Source of the DNA: Bacteroidota bacterium
GTDB lineage: Bacteria > Bacteroidota > Bacteroidia > Chitinophagales > Chitinophagaceae
Assembly (NCBI GenBank): GCA_020161535.1
Contig: JAIUNW010000001.1
Span: 62,001-126,000, forward strand
DNA: 64,000 bases
Direction of reading: 5' to 3'
Part shown: one piece after another, positions 24,887 to 33,443 of the stretch
How positions within the stretch are numbered: position 1 is the first letter of the stretch
How the letters are laid out: every line of letters starts with the position of its first letter
Program-made: the position numbers and the translations under genes
The notes under the pieces: model-generated
Seen by the model: only the letters and a program-made list of their open reading frames with translations
Databases searched by the model: none
Told to the model about the DNA's origin: nothing

Positions 24887-26314
24887 TCACATGGTAAGCT
24901 CCCATCCCGCTCTTCGTTCCCGCTTCACAAATTGATTTGCTTCTTCAAAGTTGGTGATGCGCATATTCTTCGCATCCCACAGCAGGGTTTTGCGGCCCAG
25001 GTATTTATCGTTCCATCCTTTCAGGTTAGGATTCTTGTACATCCAGCTCCGGATGGCCAGGTTGCCAATAAGAATGCTTTCGGTGAATGGTCCGGCATAT
25101 TCAAAGGGTGAGCTGGTAGTCGCTTTGCCATAGCCTGCAATACAGGCATTGATCCATTGCGCGTAGTGGCCTTCGGGCACCCGCGGCAGCGATGGCGCCG
25201 GCAGGTTTTCTTTCATGCGTATGGTGGGCAATAGGCGCGGGTTTTCACCATAGCAATCGGTTAACAATTTGCCTTTGGTGCCCACGAACAAGGTGCCACC
25301 GTCCCAGTTACCGAATGGTTCTTCGGGCAGCAATTCATCAGGGCGCGCGGGCAATAATCCGCCATCGTGCCAGGATACTTTAATGGTGCCTTTGCCGTCG
25401 GTGCGTTCATAGCTGAGGTGAATGATGGATGACGGCGGACAACTATCCACAAAATTACCTTCTTCCCACATGCCTTTCCAGATATTGGCAACAGAACACT
25501 CCACCGAAGTGGGATATAGGATCGGCAGTATGCGATAGACAGGATCCATGATATGACAGGCCATATCGCCCAATGCACCCGTACCAAAGGCCCACCAGCC
25601 GCGCCAGTTAAAGGGCAGGTACGCGGGGTTGTAGTCGATCGCTTTGGCAGGTCCCAGCCAGAGATCCCAATCCAATTCTTTTGGCACATCAAACTTGCCC
25701 GTTGGTGTAGCAATGCCCTGGGGCCATACCGGTCGGTTGGTGAAGCAATGCACTTCGGTCACATCGCCTATCAAGCCGGCGTTGATCAATTCTTGCGCGC
25801 GACGAACACCATCACCACTTCCACCCTGGTTGCCCATTTGGGTCACCACTTTGTATTTCTTGGCCGCCTCGGTCAATAATCTTGCTTCCCAAATATCGTG
25901 CGTCAACGGCTTTTGCGTGTACACGTGTTTGCCCAATTGCATGGCAGCCAGTGTGGCATTGGCATGGGTATTATCGGGTGTCGAAATTGAAACGGCGTCA
26001 ATGCCTTTGTGCTCTTTCGACAGCATCTCGCGGAAATCGCGGTAGTAGGTTGCTTTCGGTTGCGCCTTTCTCGACGCAACTGCCTGGCGATCGTCGACAT
26101 CTGCCATGGCAACAATATTTACCTTACCGGTTTTAAAAAACTCGGCAATATCACTTTGGCCCTTGCCACCGGCTCCAATAGCAGCAACATTCAATTTATC
26201 ACTGGGAGCAACAAATCCTTTTCCCAGCACATGCCGGGGAACAATAAAAAATCCGGTTGCTGCAAGTCCCGAGGCCTGCAGAAACTTTCTTCGCGAAGCT
26301 GATTTACGCGCCAT
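24887..26314 (-). CDS. Gfo/Idh/MocA-family oxidoreductase with Tat signal
   Basis: The 475-residue protein has a twin-arginine leader (RRKFLQASG at residues 8-16, then a hydrophobic stretch), so it should be exported folded to the periplasm with its NAD(P) cofactor. A Rossmann domain follows (LNVAAIGAGGKGQSDIAEF), then the C-terminal GFO-type alpha/beta domain. The usual EKP catalytic-site motif reads QKPLTHDIWEARLL near residue 135, with Gln for Glu, which I believe is common in the Tat-exported Bacteroidota and Planctomycetes members. Substrate unknown, likely a sugar or polyol. Confidence 0.88.
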   Translation of the reverse strand: MARKSASRRKFLQASGLAATGFFIVPRHVLGKGFVAPSDKLNVAAIGAGGKGQSDIAEFFKTGKVNIVAMADVDDRQAVASRKAQPKATYYRDFREMLSKEHKGIDAVSISTPDNTHANATLAAMQLGKHVYTQKPLTHDIWEARLLTEAAKKYKVVTQMGNQGGSGDGVRRAQELINAGLIGDVTEVHCFTNRPVWPQGIATPTGKFDVPKELDWDLWLGPAKAIDYNPAYLPFNWRGWWAFGTGALGDMACHIMDPVYRILPILYPTSVECSVANIWKGMWEEGNFVDSCPPSSIIHLSYERTDGKGTIKVSWHDGGLLPARPDELLPEEPFGNWDGGTLFVGTKGKLLTDCYGENPRLLPTIRMKENLPAPSLPRVPEGHYAQWINACIAGYGKATTSSPFEYAGPFTESILIGNLAIRSWMYKNPNLKGWNDKYLGRKTLLWDAKNMRITNFEEANQFVKRERRAGWELTM

Positions 26315-26349
26315 AAGTAAACAATCGGTTAGATGAATAATTTAGGAGC

Positions 26350-26379
26350 TTTGAATGTACGCATTGCCTCTTACATTCG
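26350..26379 (+). promoter_or_regulatory. Putative promoter for the CsaA-like gene (TTTG / TACATTCG)
   Basis: TTTG at 26350-26353 and TACATTCG at 26372-26379 are 18 bases apart; the -7 element has one mismatch to TAnnTTTG. The ATG lies 11 bases downstream. Confidence 0.4.
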
Positions 26380-26389
26380 ACTTAAAAAA

Positions 26390-26719
26390 ATGATCAGTTG
26401 GAACGATTTTGAAAAAATAGACATGCGCGTAGGCACCGTCATCGACGTAGCGCCCTTTCCCAAAGCAAGAAAGCCAGCCTGGCAACTGACCATTGATTTC
26501 GGGCCGCTGGGCATTTTGCGGTCGTCGGCGCAAATCACCGATTTGTACGGTCAAACCGATCTTTTACAAAGGCAGGTGATCGCCGTCGTCAATTTTCCAC
26601 CCAAACAAATCGCCGACTTCAACAGCGAATGTTTGGTGCTGGGAGTATATTCAACAGGAAATGAGGTAGTATTGTTATCGCCTGAGCGACCTGTTACCAA
26701 CGGACAAAAGATTGGCTAA
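26390..26719 (+). CDS. CsaA-like tRNA-binding domain protein
   Basis: From ATG 26390 the protein is 109 residues, the size of CsaA. It is a single OB-fold tRNA-binding domain: MISWNDFEKIDMRVGTVI at the start, PFPKARKPAWQL, ILRSSAQITDLY, and the closing SECLVLGVYSTGNEVVLLSPERPVTNGQKIG. CsaA proteins dimerise and have been linked to tRNA binding and to chaperone-like secretion activity. Its stop shares one base with the ogt start. The in-frame upstream start at 26333 would add an unrelated leader. Confidence 0.9.
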   Translation: MISWNDFEKIDMRVGTVIDVAPFPKARKPAWQLTIDFGPLGILRSSAQITDLYGQTDLLQRQVIAVVNFPPKQIADFNSECLVLGVYSTGNEVVLLSPERPVTNGQKIG

Positions 26720-27219
26720 TGGACATAGAAACCAGTTATTATTCATCACCTGTCGGCCTGCTTCGGTTGCGCGCCACCGTTAGTTACCTCTGCGAATTGC
26801 ATTTTTGCGATGCAGAAGAAACTGCCGCTGCTGATTTGCAGCAACCGCTGCGTAATCCGATATTATTGGAGACTGTTAATCAATTGATGGCTTATTTCTC
26901 CGGACAGCGCCGCGTTTTTGATATTCCGGTGGCGCAGTCGGGCACGCCATTTCAACAATCGGTTTGGTCGGCCTTGCTGGATATTCCATTTGGCAAAACC
27001 ATCTCCTACCTCGACCTCGCCAAAAAACTGGGTGACCCCAAATGCATCAGGGCTGCTGCCAATACAAACGGCAAAAACAATATCGCCATCATTGTTCCCT
27101 GTCACCGGGTGATTGGCAGCAATGGATCGCTGGTTGGATTTGCCGGTGGTATCCCCAAAAAGAAATGGCTATTGGCACACGAACGCAAATGGGCCCTGGG
27201 TGTGCAAACCTTGTTTTGA
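26719..27219 (+). CDS. ogt: Methylated-DNA-protein-cysteine S-methyltransferase
   Basis: This 166-residue enzyme repairs O6-alkylguanine by irreversible transfer to its active-site Cys128, within the invariant IIVPCHRVIG. The winged-helix DNA-binding part (TPFQQSVWSALLDIPFGKTISYLDLAKKLG, then the arginine-finger RAAANTNGKN) precedes it. The ATG overlaps the CsaA-like stop codon (TAATG), implying translational coupling. It is tail to tail with cdd with a one-base gap. Confidence 0.95.
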   Translation: MDIETSYYSSPVGLLRLRATVSYLCELHFCDAEETAAADLQQPLRNPILLETVNQLMAYFSGQRRVFDIPVAQSGTPFQQSVWSALLDIPFGKTISYLDLAKKLGDPKCIRAAANTNGKNNIAIIVPCHRVIGSNGSLVGFAGGIPKKKWLLAHERKWALGVQTLF

Positions 27220-27220
27220 A

Positions 27221-27703
27221 TTAACGGTTTAAATCTTCACCACTAAAGCCCAAGGGAAGCAGGGAAACACAATCGGGGATGATATAGACCGCACCGGTTT
27301 GTCCACCGAGAAGCAAACGAATCGGCTGTTGACTTCTTTGTTCGTATTCAGCCAATGATTGTCGACACAATCCGCAGGGACTAATCGGCCGATCATTTTT
27401 TCCTTCGGAAGCATAACTAATGGCCAGCGTGAGGATTCGTTTGTTGGCATGCATGGCACTCACGGCCGACAACAATGTTCTTTCCGCACAAATGCCAACG
27501 GGATAAGACGCATTTTCCTGGTTGGTTGCTGTAACAATACGACCATCGTCCAATACAGCCGCTGCTCCTACTTTGAAATTAGAATAAGGCGCATACGCTG
27601 CCGCGGTGATGGCTCTTGCTTTTTCCAACAATGCCTTATCCGCCGGATCCAGTTCACTTGCCGAAGCGAAGCATGCATAGTCAAAAGAAAATTGTTGGTT
27701 CAT
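27221..27703 (-). CDS. cdd: Cytidine deaminase
   Basis: Cdd converts cytidine and deoxycytidine to uridine and deoxyuridine in pyrimidine salvage. The 160-residue protein has the zinc site: CAE in GICAERTLL near residue 72 (catalytic Glu) and the PCGLC pair near 109 (PISPCGLCRQSL). The substrate-binding YSNFKVGAAAV segment is present. Its ATG is one base after the lepB stop, so they are likely co-transcribed. Confidence 0.95.
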   Translation of the reverse strand: MNQQFSFDYACFASASELDPADKALLEKARAITAAAYAPYSNFKVGAAAVLDDGRIVTATNQENASYPVGICAERTLLSAVSAMHANKRILTLAISYASEGKNDRPISPCGLCRQSLAEYEQRSQQPIRLLLGGQTGAVYIIPDCVSLLPLGFSGEDLNR

Positions 27704-27704
27704 A

Positions 27705-29258
27705 TCAATTGATACTCCGGAACAGTCGATTCCATCGGATGCCGTTTTTCAAACTCATCCAGATGATCCAGGCCTCCCCAACTACATGGTCTTCGGGAAC
27801 AAATCCCCAGAACCGACTGTCTTGCGATTCATGACGGTTGTCGCCCATCATCCAATAATAATTCATCTTAAAGGTATAACTCGTTACGGGCTTACCGTTG
27901 AGCCAGAATTGACCATCTCGCTGTTCAAACTCGTTGTGTTCATATACCCGAATGGCCCTTTCGTACAACGTGTAGTTCTCATTAGTGAGCGTAAGTGTTT
28001 TGCCTTTTTCGGGAACCCACAGCGGACCGAATTCGTCGATGGTCCATTTGTGTGCAGCATCATAAGGGAACAAAGTGCTCAACGCTGTTTGCGCCTGGTT
28101 GTCGGGCAGATAGAGTATCGGTTTAATTGATTTAGCGAGACCACTGGTCTTGATTTTTTCCAGCGCCTTATTGGTGAGCAGCATCACAAATTTATTGCCA
28201 CCCATATTCGATAAATCATTGGGATCGTCGATATCGATATTGTATTCTTCTTTCATCACATCGGCATTGAAGGGTTGGCCATTGGTTTCCACTTCATACC
28301 TGATCTGTGAAAAAGGCGGCTCGAAGCCGGGTTGTGAATTGATGAATACGCGCCCATCTCGCACCGACAAAGTATCGCCGGCAATGGCTACGCAGCGTTT
28401 GATATAATTTTCTTTTTTATCAACGGGACGAATCACCAGCGGGAATTCTTCGGGGTTGGCCAGGATCATTTTTCGGCCGATATCGATATTGCCTTTGCCC
28501 AACTGGCGCGCTACATCGTAATAGGGATTGGCCGATTGATACTCGGGCCGGTTGATCACCGTATCGCCCGCAGGGAAATTGAATACCACCACATCGTTTC
28601 TTTTGATGGGCGAAGGAAACCAGCGGCTATACGGCAGTTTGATCAGTTCAGAATAAGATTTCATATCGCTGCCCGGAAGGGTGGCGTGTACAAAAGGAAT
28701 GGCAAGTGGCGTATTGGGAATCCGCGGACCGTAAGAGAGTTTGCTCACAAACAAGAAGTCGTTAATAAGCAAAGTTTTTTCCATAGAGCCGGTGGGAATC
28801 ACATAGGCTTCAAACACAAAGGTGCGAATCAAGGTAGCTGCAACAATGGCAAATACACCGGCATCGATCCATTCCCGAACGGCTGATTTTCGGTAATGCC
28901 GCACACCTTCGGGGCCAATGAAGCGGGTGTCTTTCGCCAGGCCAACATAAGGAAAATAAATAAAGGGCACCAGCGCCGTTAGCGCATGTTCCCAGAAGCT
29001 GAATTTATTAAAGCACTTGATGAATTCGATAAAAATGCCGAGGGTAACAAACCAACCAACCACCGGTATGAACTGCCAGAAAAACCAGTGTTTCGGGCGA
29101 TCAGCAATCCGGATCATTTCCCAGGTATTGTAAAACGGTATCCAGGCTTTCCAACCCGGAGTTCCCACTTTTTCAAAAAGTTTTGAGATACCAAATGCGG
29201 GCAGGATGAAAATCAGGAGAGATATGATTGAAACGATTAGGATTTGATTGGGAGTCAT
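27705..29258 (-). CDS. lepB: Signal peptidase I
   Basis: LepB cleaves signal peptides of exported proteins at the outer face of the inner membrane. This is the long Bacteroidota form (517 aa): several N-terminal hydrophobic segments (DUF5684-like, residues 1-110), a further membrane segment near 131-150, then the S26 catalytic domain. The nucleophile Ser158 is in IPTGSMEKTLL and the general base Lys287 in NYIKRCVAIAGD. A large insertion, about 310-420, precedes the final GDNRHESQDSRFWGFV box. The gene has a TATTTTTG element 22 bases upstream of its start. Confidence 0.95.
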   Translation of the reverse strand: MTPNQILIVSIISLLIFILPAFGISKLFEKVGTPGWKAWIPFYNTWEMIRIADRPKHWFFWQFIPVVGWFVTLGIFIEFIKCFNKFSFWEHALTALVPFIYFPYVGLAKDTRFIGPEGVRHYRKSAVREWIDAGVFAIVAATLIRTFVFEAYVIPTGSMEKTLLINDFLFVSKLSYGPRIPNTPLAIPFVHATLPGSDMKSYSELIKLPYSRWFPSPIKRNDVVVFNFPAGDTVINRPEYQSANPYYDVARQLGKGNIDIGRKMILANPEEFPLVIRPVDKKENYIKRCVAIAGDTLSVRDGRVFINSQPGFEPPFSQIRYEVETNGQPFNADVMKEEYNIDIDDPNDLSNMGGNKFVMLLTNKALEKIKTSGLAKSIKPILYLPDNQAQTALSTLFPYDAAHKWTIDEFGPLWVPEKGKTLTLTNENYTLYERAIRVYEHNEFEQRDGQFWLNGKPVTSYTFKMNYYWMMGDNRHESQDSRFWGFVPEDHVVGEAWIIWMSLKNGIRWNRLFRSIN

Positions 29259-29280
29259 TCGGGCTAATTAAAAATTTGGG

Positions 29281-29288
29281 CAAAAATA
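29281..29288 (-). promoter_or_regulatory. Putative lepB -7 element (TATTTTTG)
   Basis: Perfect TAnnTTTG match on the minus strand, 22 bases before the lepB start. It is preceded by a TACCGGTAGAATGGTA imperfect repeat. No -33 TTG at the expected distance. Confidence 0.35.
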
Positions 29289-29336
29289 CCATTCTACCGG
29301 TATATGACGCGGTGGCGCCGAAAATCTAACAGGCTA

Positions 29337-30500
29337 TTAGCTTCTGGGTACCACATTATTAACAACATCTTCCCGTTGGATGGTTTTGCCGCTCAAAATC
29401 ACCAGGCGTTCTACCACATTTCTCAATTCGCGGATATTGCCCGTCCAGTTATAATCCTTGAGTGCATCGAGGGCTGCCTTGTCAATTTCTTTTTTGGCAA
29501 TGCCATATTCCATACAGATATTTTCCAAGAAGCGATCAACCAGTGCCGGCACATCTTCGCGCCGATCATTCAGCGAAGGCACATGTATGAGGATCACACT
29601 AAGGCGATGGTACAAGTCGAGCCGGAAAGTCTTCTCTTCCACTTCCTGCAACAGGTCTTTGTTGGTGGCGGCAACTACCCGAACATCTACTGAAATTTCT
29701 TTATCGCCGCCCACACGCGTAATTTTTCCTTCCTGCAGGGCCCGCAGCACTTTTGCCTGGGCACTTAGGCTCATATCGCCAATTTCGTCGAGGAAAAGTG
29801 TGCCGCCCGAAGCCTGTTCAAACTTTCCGATCCGTTGTTTGATGGCCGAGGTAAAGGAGCCTTTCTCGTGTCCGAACAATTCGCTTTCAATCAACTCGCC
29901 GGGAATAGCCGCGCAATTCACTTCGATGATGGGGCCTGCTGCGCGGTTGCTTTTTTCGTGCAGCCAGCGGGCTACCAGTTCTTTGCCCACGCCATTTTCG
30001 CCGGTAATCAACACACGGGCGTCGGTGGGCGCTACTTTTTCGATGGTGTCTTTGATGCGTTGGATAGCGGGCGATTCGCCAATCATTTCCTGGGTTCGGC
30101 TCACTTTACGCTTTAGTACCTTGGTTTCGGTAACCAGCGATGTTTTATCCATCGCGTTGCGCAGCGTAATCAGCAAACGGTTCAGGTCTGGCGGCTTGGA
30201 AATATAATCGAAAGCCCCTTTTTTTACCGCTTCTACGGCCGTTTCAATGGTGCCGTGGCCGCTGATCATAATAATGGGTACATCGGGATTGGCTTCGCGG
30301 GCCTTGTCGAGAAATTCAATACCGTCGAGTTTTGGCATCTTAATATCGCAAAGCACCACATCGTAGGCCTTTTCCTTGAACTTTCTGAGGCCTTCCTCTC
30401 CATCTGAAGCCTCTTCAATTTTATAGCCTTCGTACGATAAAATCTCTCCTAAAGTTTTCCGGATGGCACGTTCGTCGTCGATGATCAATATGCTGGACAT
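29337..30500 (-). CDS. Sigma-54-type response regulator lacking a DNA-binding domain
   Basis: Residues 1-118 are a receiver domain with Asp52 as phosphoacceptor (VVLCDIKMPK). Residues 140-370 are an AAA+ sigma-54 activator domain with Walker A GENGVGKE (167-174) and Walker B GGTLFLDEIG (232-241). The sigma-54-contacting GAFTGA loop reads GSFTSA (214-219). The 387-residue protein ends 17 residues after the AAA+ region, so the usual Fis-type helix-turn-helix is absent. No histidine kinase is adjacent. It probably activates sigma-54 promoters from solution or through a partner. Neighbour lepB runs in the same direction 78 bases downstream. Confidence 0.93.
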   Translation of the reverse strand: MSSILIIDDERAIRKTLGEILSYEGYKIEEASDGEEGLRKFKEKAYDVVLCDIKMPKLDGIEFLDKAREANPDVPIIMISGHGTIETAVEAVKKGAFDYISKPPDLNRLLITLRNAMDKTSLVTETKVLKRKVSRTQEMIGESPAIQRIKDTIEKVAPTDARVLITGENGVGKELVARWLHEKSNRAAGPIIEVNCAAIPGELIESELFGHEKGSFTSAIKQRIGKFEQASGGTLFLDEIGDMSLSAQAKVLRALQEGKITRVGGDKEISVDVRVVAATNKDLLQEVEEKTFRLDLYHRLSVILIHVPSLNDRREDVPALVDRFLENICMEYGIAKKEIDKAALDALKDYNWTGNIRELRNVVERLVILSGKTIQREDVVNNVVPRS

Positions 30501-30532
30501 GTATCGTTTATTGTTGGTAAAAACAAGGCTGC

Positions 30533-30540
30533 CAAATGTA
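30533..30540 (-). promoter_or_regulatory. Putative -7 element (TACATTTG) for the response regulator
   Basis: Perfect TAnnTTTG match on the minus strand, 32 bases before the ATG. No clear -33 TTG. Confidence 0.35.
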
Positions 30541-30623
30541 AGGAATTAGTAGTAAGTGCTATACGAGGAATGGCCGACCCGGTTATTTAGGAAAAATACT
30601 AGGCGGCCGCCGTAAATGTCCGC

Positions 30624-30654
30624 TTGACAGGACGTTTTACACTTGTTAATTTTG
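30624..30654 (+). promoter_or_regulatory. Strong putative promoter (TTG / TAATTTTG) of the small membrane-protein gene
   Basis: TTG at 30624-30626 and TAATTTTG at 30647-30654 are 20 bases apart, an excellent Bacteroidota housekeeping promoter. The first ATG downstream is at 30686. Confidence 0.65.
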
Positions 30655-30685
30655 TATTATCCTTTGAAAGCTAAAAATTCTACCT

Positions 30686-30835
30686 ATGACTCCCATGAAG
30701 TATTCTTTCGAGCCCGTAAAAGAAGTATCTGTTTGGCAACTGACCGCAAAAATCGTGGTATTAGCCGGCGTATTAATGGCCTATAGTTATTGCTTCCTGC
30801 TTACGGTAAATAGTGTTCTGAAACTGGCACACTAA
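30686..30835 (+). CDS. Small single-pass membrane protein, 49 aa
   Basis: An open frame from ATG 30686 (a second ATG three codons on) to TAA at 30833. It encodes 49 residues: a polar start (KYSFEPVKEVSVWQ), then a hydrophobic segment (IVVLAGVLMAYSYCFLL, about residues 23-39) and a short tail. It is preceded by a strong promoter match and lies in a gap between two minus-strand genes, so it is probably its own transcription unit. I do not recognise a family. Length and single helix suggest a membrane-associated small protein. Confidence 0.6.
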   Translation: MTPMKYSFEPVKEVSVWQLTAKIVVLAGVLMAYSYCFLLTVNSVLKLAH

Positions 30836-30849
30836 TCGCCCCAACCCTT

Positions 30850-30885
30850 AAAAAAAGCTGATCACTGTTTTGCGTTGCAATCAGC
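30850..30885 (-). terminator. Terminator after pdhB
   Basis: The 6-bp stem GCTGAT/ATCAGC (30857-30862, 30880-30885) with a 17-base loop is followed on the minus strand by seven T residues. It lies 28 bases past the pdhB stop. Confidence 0.6.
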
Positions 30886-30912
30886 GACCAGCCTGTATTT
30901 TATCTGCAGTAA

Positions 30913-31902
30913 TTATTTTTGCAGGTAGAGAACTTCCTTTACCAGTTTTACTGTTCTTGGTACATCGGGCAATGCAGCAGCCACCAGGTTGGGTGCATAG
31001 TGCAAGGGTGCGTCGGCAGCCGTGATCCGCCGAATCGGCGCATCCAGGTAATCAAAACCTTCTTTCTGGATGCGATAAGACAATTCAGAAGATATCGAAG
31101 CGAATGGCCACTGTTCTTCCACAATTACCAGTCGATTGGTTTTCTTAACGCTTTCCAGCACAGTTACCCAGTCGAGCGGCCGAATGGTACGCAAATCAAT
31201 TACCTCGGCACTAATGCCTTCTTTTTCGAGTTCTGCAGCAGCACCCAATGCCACTTTCATCATCTTATTAAAAGACACGATGGTAACATCGGTACCGGGT
31301 TTTTTAACATCGGCTTTTCCGAGTGGGATATAATATTCTTCTTCGGGTACTTCGCCTTTGTCGCCATACATCACTTCGCTCTCCATAAAAATCACCGGAT
31401 CTTCTTCAAAACGGATGGACTGCTTCAGCAAGCCTTTGGCATCGTATGGATTGCTGGGCGACACCACTTTCAAGCCCGGAATATTGGCATAGTAGCTTTC
31501 GAAAGCGGTGCTGTGCTGGGCGCCCAATTGTCCGGCAGAGCCATTCGGCCCGCGGAAAACAATGGGGCAGCTCAATTGTCCGCCACTCATCGCCAGCATT
31601 TTCGACGCCGTATTCAAAATCTGGTCAAGGGCCAAAACGGCAAAGTTCCAGGTCATGAATTCAACAATCGGGCGAAGTCCGTCTTGGGCGGCGCCCACGC
31701 CGATAGCTGCAAATCCCAATTCAGAAATGGGTGTATCGATCACTCTTTTGGGACCGAATTCGTCCAGCATACCCTGGCTTACTTTATAAGCTCCGTTGTA
31801 TTCTGCCACTTCTTCACCCATGAGAAATACACGGTCGTCGCGCCGGAATTCTTCCACCATTGCTTCGCGCAGTGCTTCTCTAAACGCAATAATTCTTGCC
31901 AT
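30913..31902 (-). CDS. pdhB: Pyruvate dehydrogenase E1 component, beta subunit
   Basis: The 329-residue protein is the beta subunit of the thiamine-dependent E1 of pyruvate or branched 2-oxoacid dehydrogenase. It has the transketolase-type pyrimidine domain (FLMGEEVAEYNGAYKVSQG, with the Glu that activates TPP) and the C-terminal domain (VIDLRTIRPLDWVTVLESVKKTNRLVIVEEQ). The E1 alpha, E2 and E3 genes are not in this window, so the complex is encoded at dispersed loci. It is followed by a terminator. Confidence 0.93.
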   Translation of the reverse strand: MARIIAFREALREAMVEEFRRDDRVFLMGEEVAEYNGAYKVSQGMLDEFGPKRVIDTPISELGFAAIGVGAAQDGLRPIVEFMTWNFAVLALDQILNTASKMLAMSGGQLSCPIVFRGPNGSAGQLGAQHSTAFESYYANIPGLKVVSPSNPYDAKGLLKQSIRFEEDPVIFMESEVMYGDKGEVPEEEYYIPLGKADVKKPGTDVTIVSFNKMMKVALGAAAELEKEGISAEVIDLRTIRPLDWVTVLESVKKTNRLVIVEEQWPFASISSELSYRIQKEGFDYLDAPIRRITAADAPLHYAPNLVAAALPDVPRTVKLVKEVLYLQK

Positions 31903-31962
31903 TTATCTTATTTTGGAGTGGCAAAAATATTGGATCGCTGCCAATTGCCCAAAACTGACCCA

Positions 31963-33309
31963 TTAATGGCCAGGAATCTTTTGTTCAACCATGATGGAGC
32001 GTTTGGGCGACCGCATGCTGTTATAAGCCCTGATATTTTCCTGGCTGGCATTTTCTTCGATCCGCTGGCTGGTTCTGAAGTTACCGGTGTTCAGGTAATT
32101 GTAGGCGGTCGCCAGACAGTCTTCGCTCAGGTCGCCCCAGGATTTGTCCAGTCCATCAGCCACGCGCTTATCAGGCGTAAAGCCATTGAAATAATTGCCT
32201 TCGTTTTTCGAGTTCACGATGCGGATGGATACGGGGAACACATACCAGTCGCCCACCGGAATATTGAAGAACCCGACAGGTTTGCCATGCGAGTTGCTGG
32301 GACCAACCATTTTTACATCGGTCATGGTAGCACGCATGATATTGATCAGGGCTTCACTGGCCGAGGCGGTGTTCTGCGACATGATAAACACAATGCTGTT
32401 CAGCGCCAACGAACCTTTTTTGCTAAAGTTGACAGTTTCGTTGTACTGTCTAAGCTTGTCATTAAAAGTCTCTTTGTACATCACGGTACCCGTTTTGGTA
32501 GCTGGCGTTAAGTAGTTGCCCAGTTCTTCTTGCAGGGCCACATAGCCACCTCCATTGTAGCGCAGGTCCACAATCATGTCTGTAACACCTGCGGTGGTGA
32601 ATTCCTGGAAACTGTTGGCGAAAGCCGCTTTCATGGTAGTAACATCGCCCAGGAAAGAGTTCAGCACGAAATAGCCGATTTTTTTGGCACCGGCGGTATA
32701 TACCGTGTCTAGCACGATCGGCTTTTCGGTATAAGAACCGGGTGTCAGGTTCAGGTCGACCGTACTGCCATCGGGTTTGGTAAAGCTGAGCGACACGGGT
32801 GAAGAACCATACACCGCATTTACGATGCGGGTAATGGTTGCGCTGCTGGTGTCTATCTGTGCATTGCCATTGATTTTGGTGATGCGCCAGGCCCTTTTTA
32901 CGCCTGCCTGTCCTGCTGCTGAAGCCGGTTCCACATTCGTTACCCGCAGGTCAGACACGGTGCGGAAAAAGATGCCAATGCCGATATCGCCTGCCACCCC
33001 GCTGCTCACCTGGTCCCATTCTGTTTTCAGGATGCCGAAACTCCAACGGTCTACCGGGTCAGTAAAGCCGGTTTCTTTACTGTATTGACGAATGCCATCC
33101 ATCACTTCATTTGGATCGCTATAGGCGGCGGTACTAAAACTGGCGGGGATTTGGTTGTACCATAGGTAGTAATCGCGGGCCAACAGGGCTGAACTATCCA
33201 ACAGGCTGAGTTTAGTGCTGTCGGTGCTGTTATTGCCACCAGAGCTTTCTTTTTTACAGGCAGCAAGTCCGGTCAATAAGGTTACGCAGATAACGAAGTA
33301 ATACTTCAT
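31963..33309 (-). CDS. S41-family protease lipoprotein with PDZ domain
   Basis: The 448-residue protein has a lipobox ending GLAAC (Cys18) and then a Lys-rich, Ser/Asn linker, so it is a lipoprotein. A C-terminal-processing-peptidase fold follows: an N-terminal helical part to about 90, a PDZ-like domain (IGIGIFFRTVSDLRVTNVEPAS..., about 108-185), and the S41 core with DLRYNGGG (248-255) and TASASEA (314-320), the motif holding the nucleophilic Ser. It probably trims envelope or imported proteins outside the inner membrane. It lies downstream of the SusCD locus but behind a hairpin. Confidence 0.9.
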   Translation of the reverse strand: MKYYFVICVTLLTGLAACKKESSGGNNSTDSTKLSLLDSSALLARDYYLWYNQIPASFSTAAYSDPNEVMDGIRQYSKETGFTDPVDRWSFGILKTEWDQVSSGVAGDIGIGIFFRTVSDLRVTNVEPASAAGQAGVKRAWRITKINGNAQIDTSSATITRIVNAVYGSSPVSLSFTKPDGSTVDLNLTPGSYTEKPIVLDTVYTAGAKKIGYFVLNSFLGDVTTMKAAFANSFQEFTTAGVTDMIVDLRYNGGGYVALQEELGNYLTPATKTGTVMYKETFNDKLRQYNETVNFSKKGSLALNSIVFIMSQNTASASEALINIMRATMTDVKMVGPSNSHGKPVGFFNIPVGDWYVFPVSIRIVNSKNEGNYFNGFTPDKRVADGLDKSWGDLSEDCLATAYNYLNTGNFRTSQRIEENASQENIRAYNSMRSPKRSIMVEQKIPGH

Positions 33310-33393
33310 GGAGGATTTGTTTATTTGGAAATACGATAATAATCAATTACCACAGGTACAAAGCATGTTTTCGACCAAAAGGGCATAAACAGC

Positions 33394-33417
33394 GATACCG
33401 GTCGCCGGACCGGTATC
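33394..33417. terminator. Perfect 10-bp hairpin between the SusCD operon and the S41 gene
   Basis: GATACCGGTC/GACCGGTATC with a four-base loop is a perfect inverted repeat 27 bases past the stop of the collagen-like gene on the minus strand. There is only a weak T-rich stretch after it, so it may terminate, stabilise the mRNA end, or partly attenuate. Confidence 0.5.
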
Positions 33418-33443
33418 ACAATTTCTGCACCATATTTTCAAAA

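Noticed and set aside
30919..32511. A 530-codon open frame on the plus strand
   Set aside because: It is antisense to pdhB and to the S41 protease gene, both confidently recognised. Its translation is rich in Phe, His and Gln and has no family resemblance.
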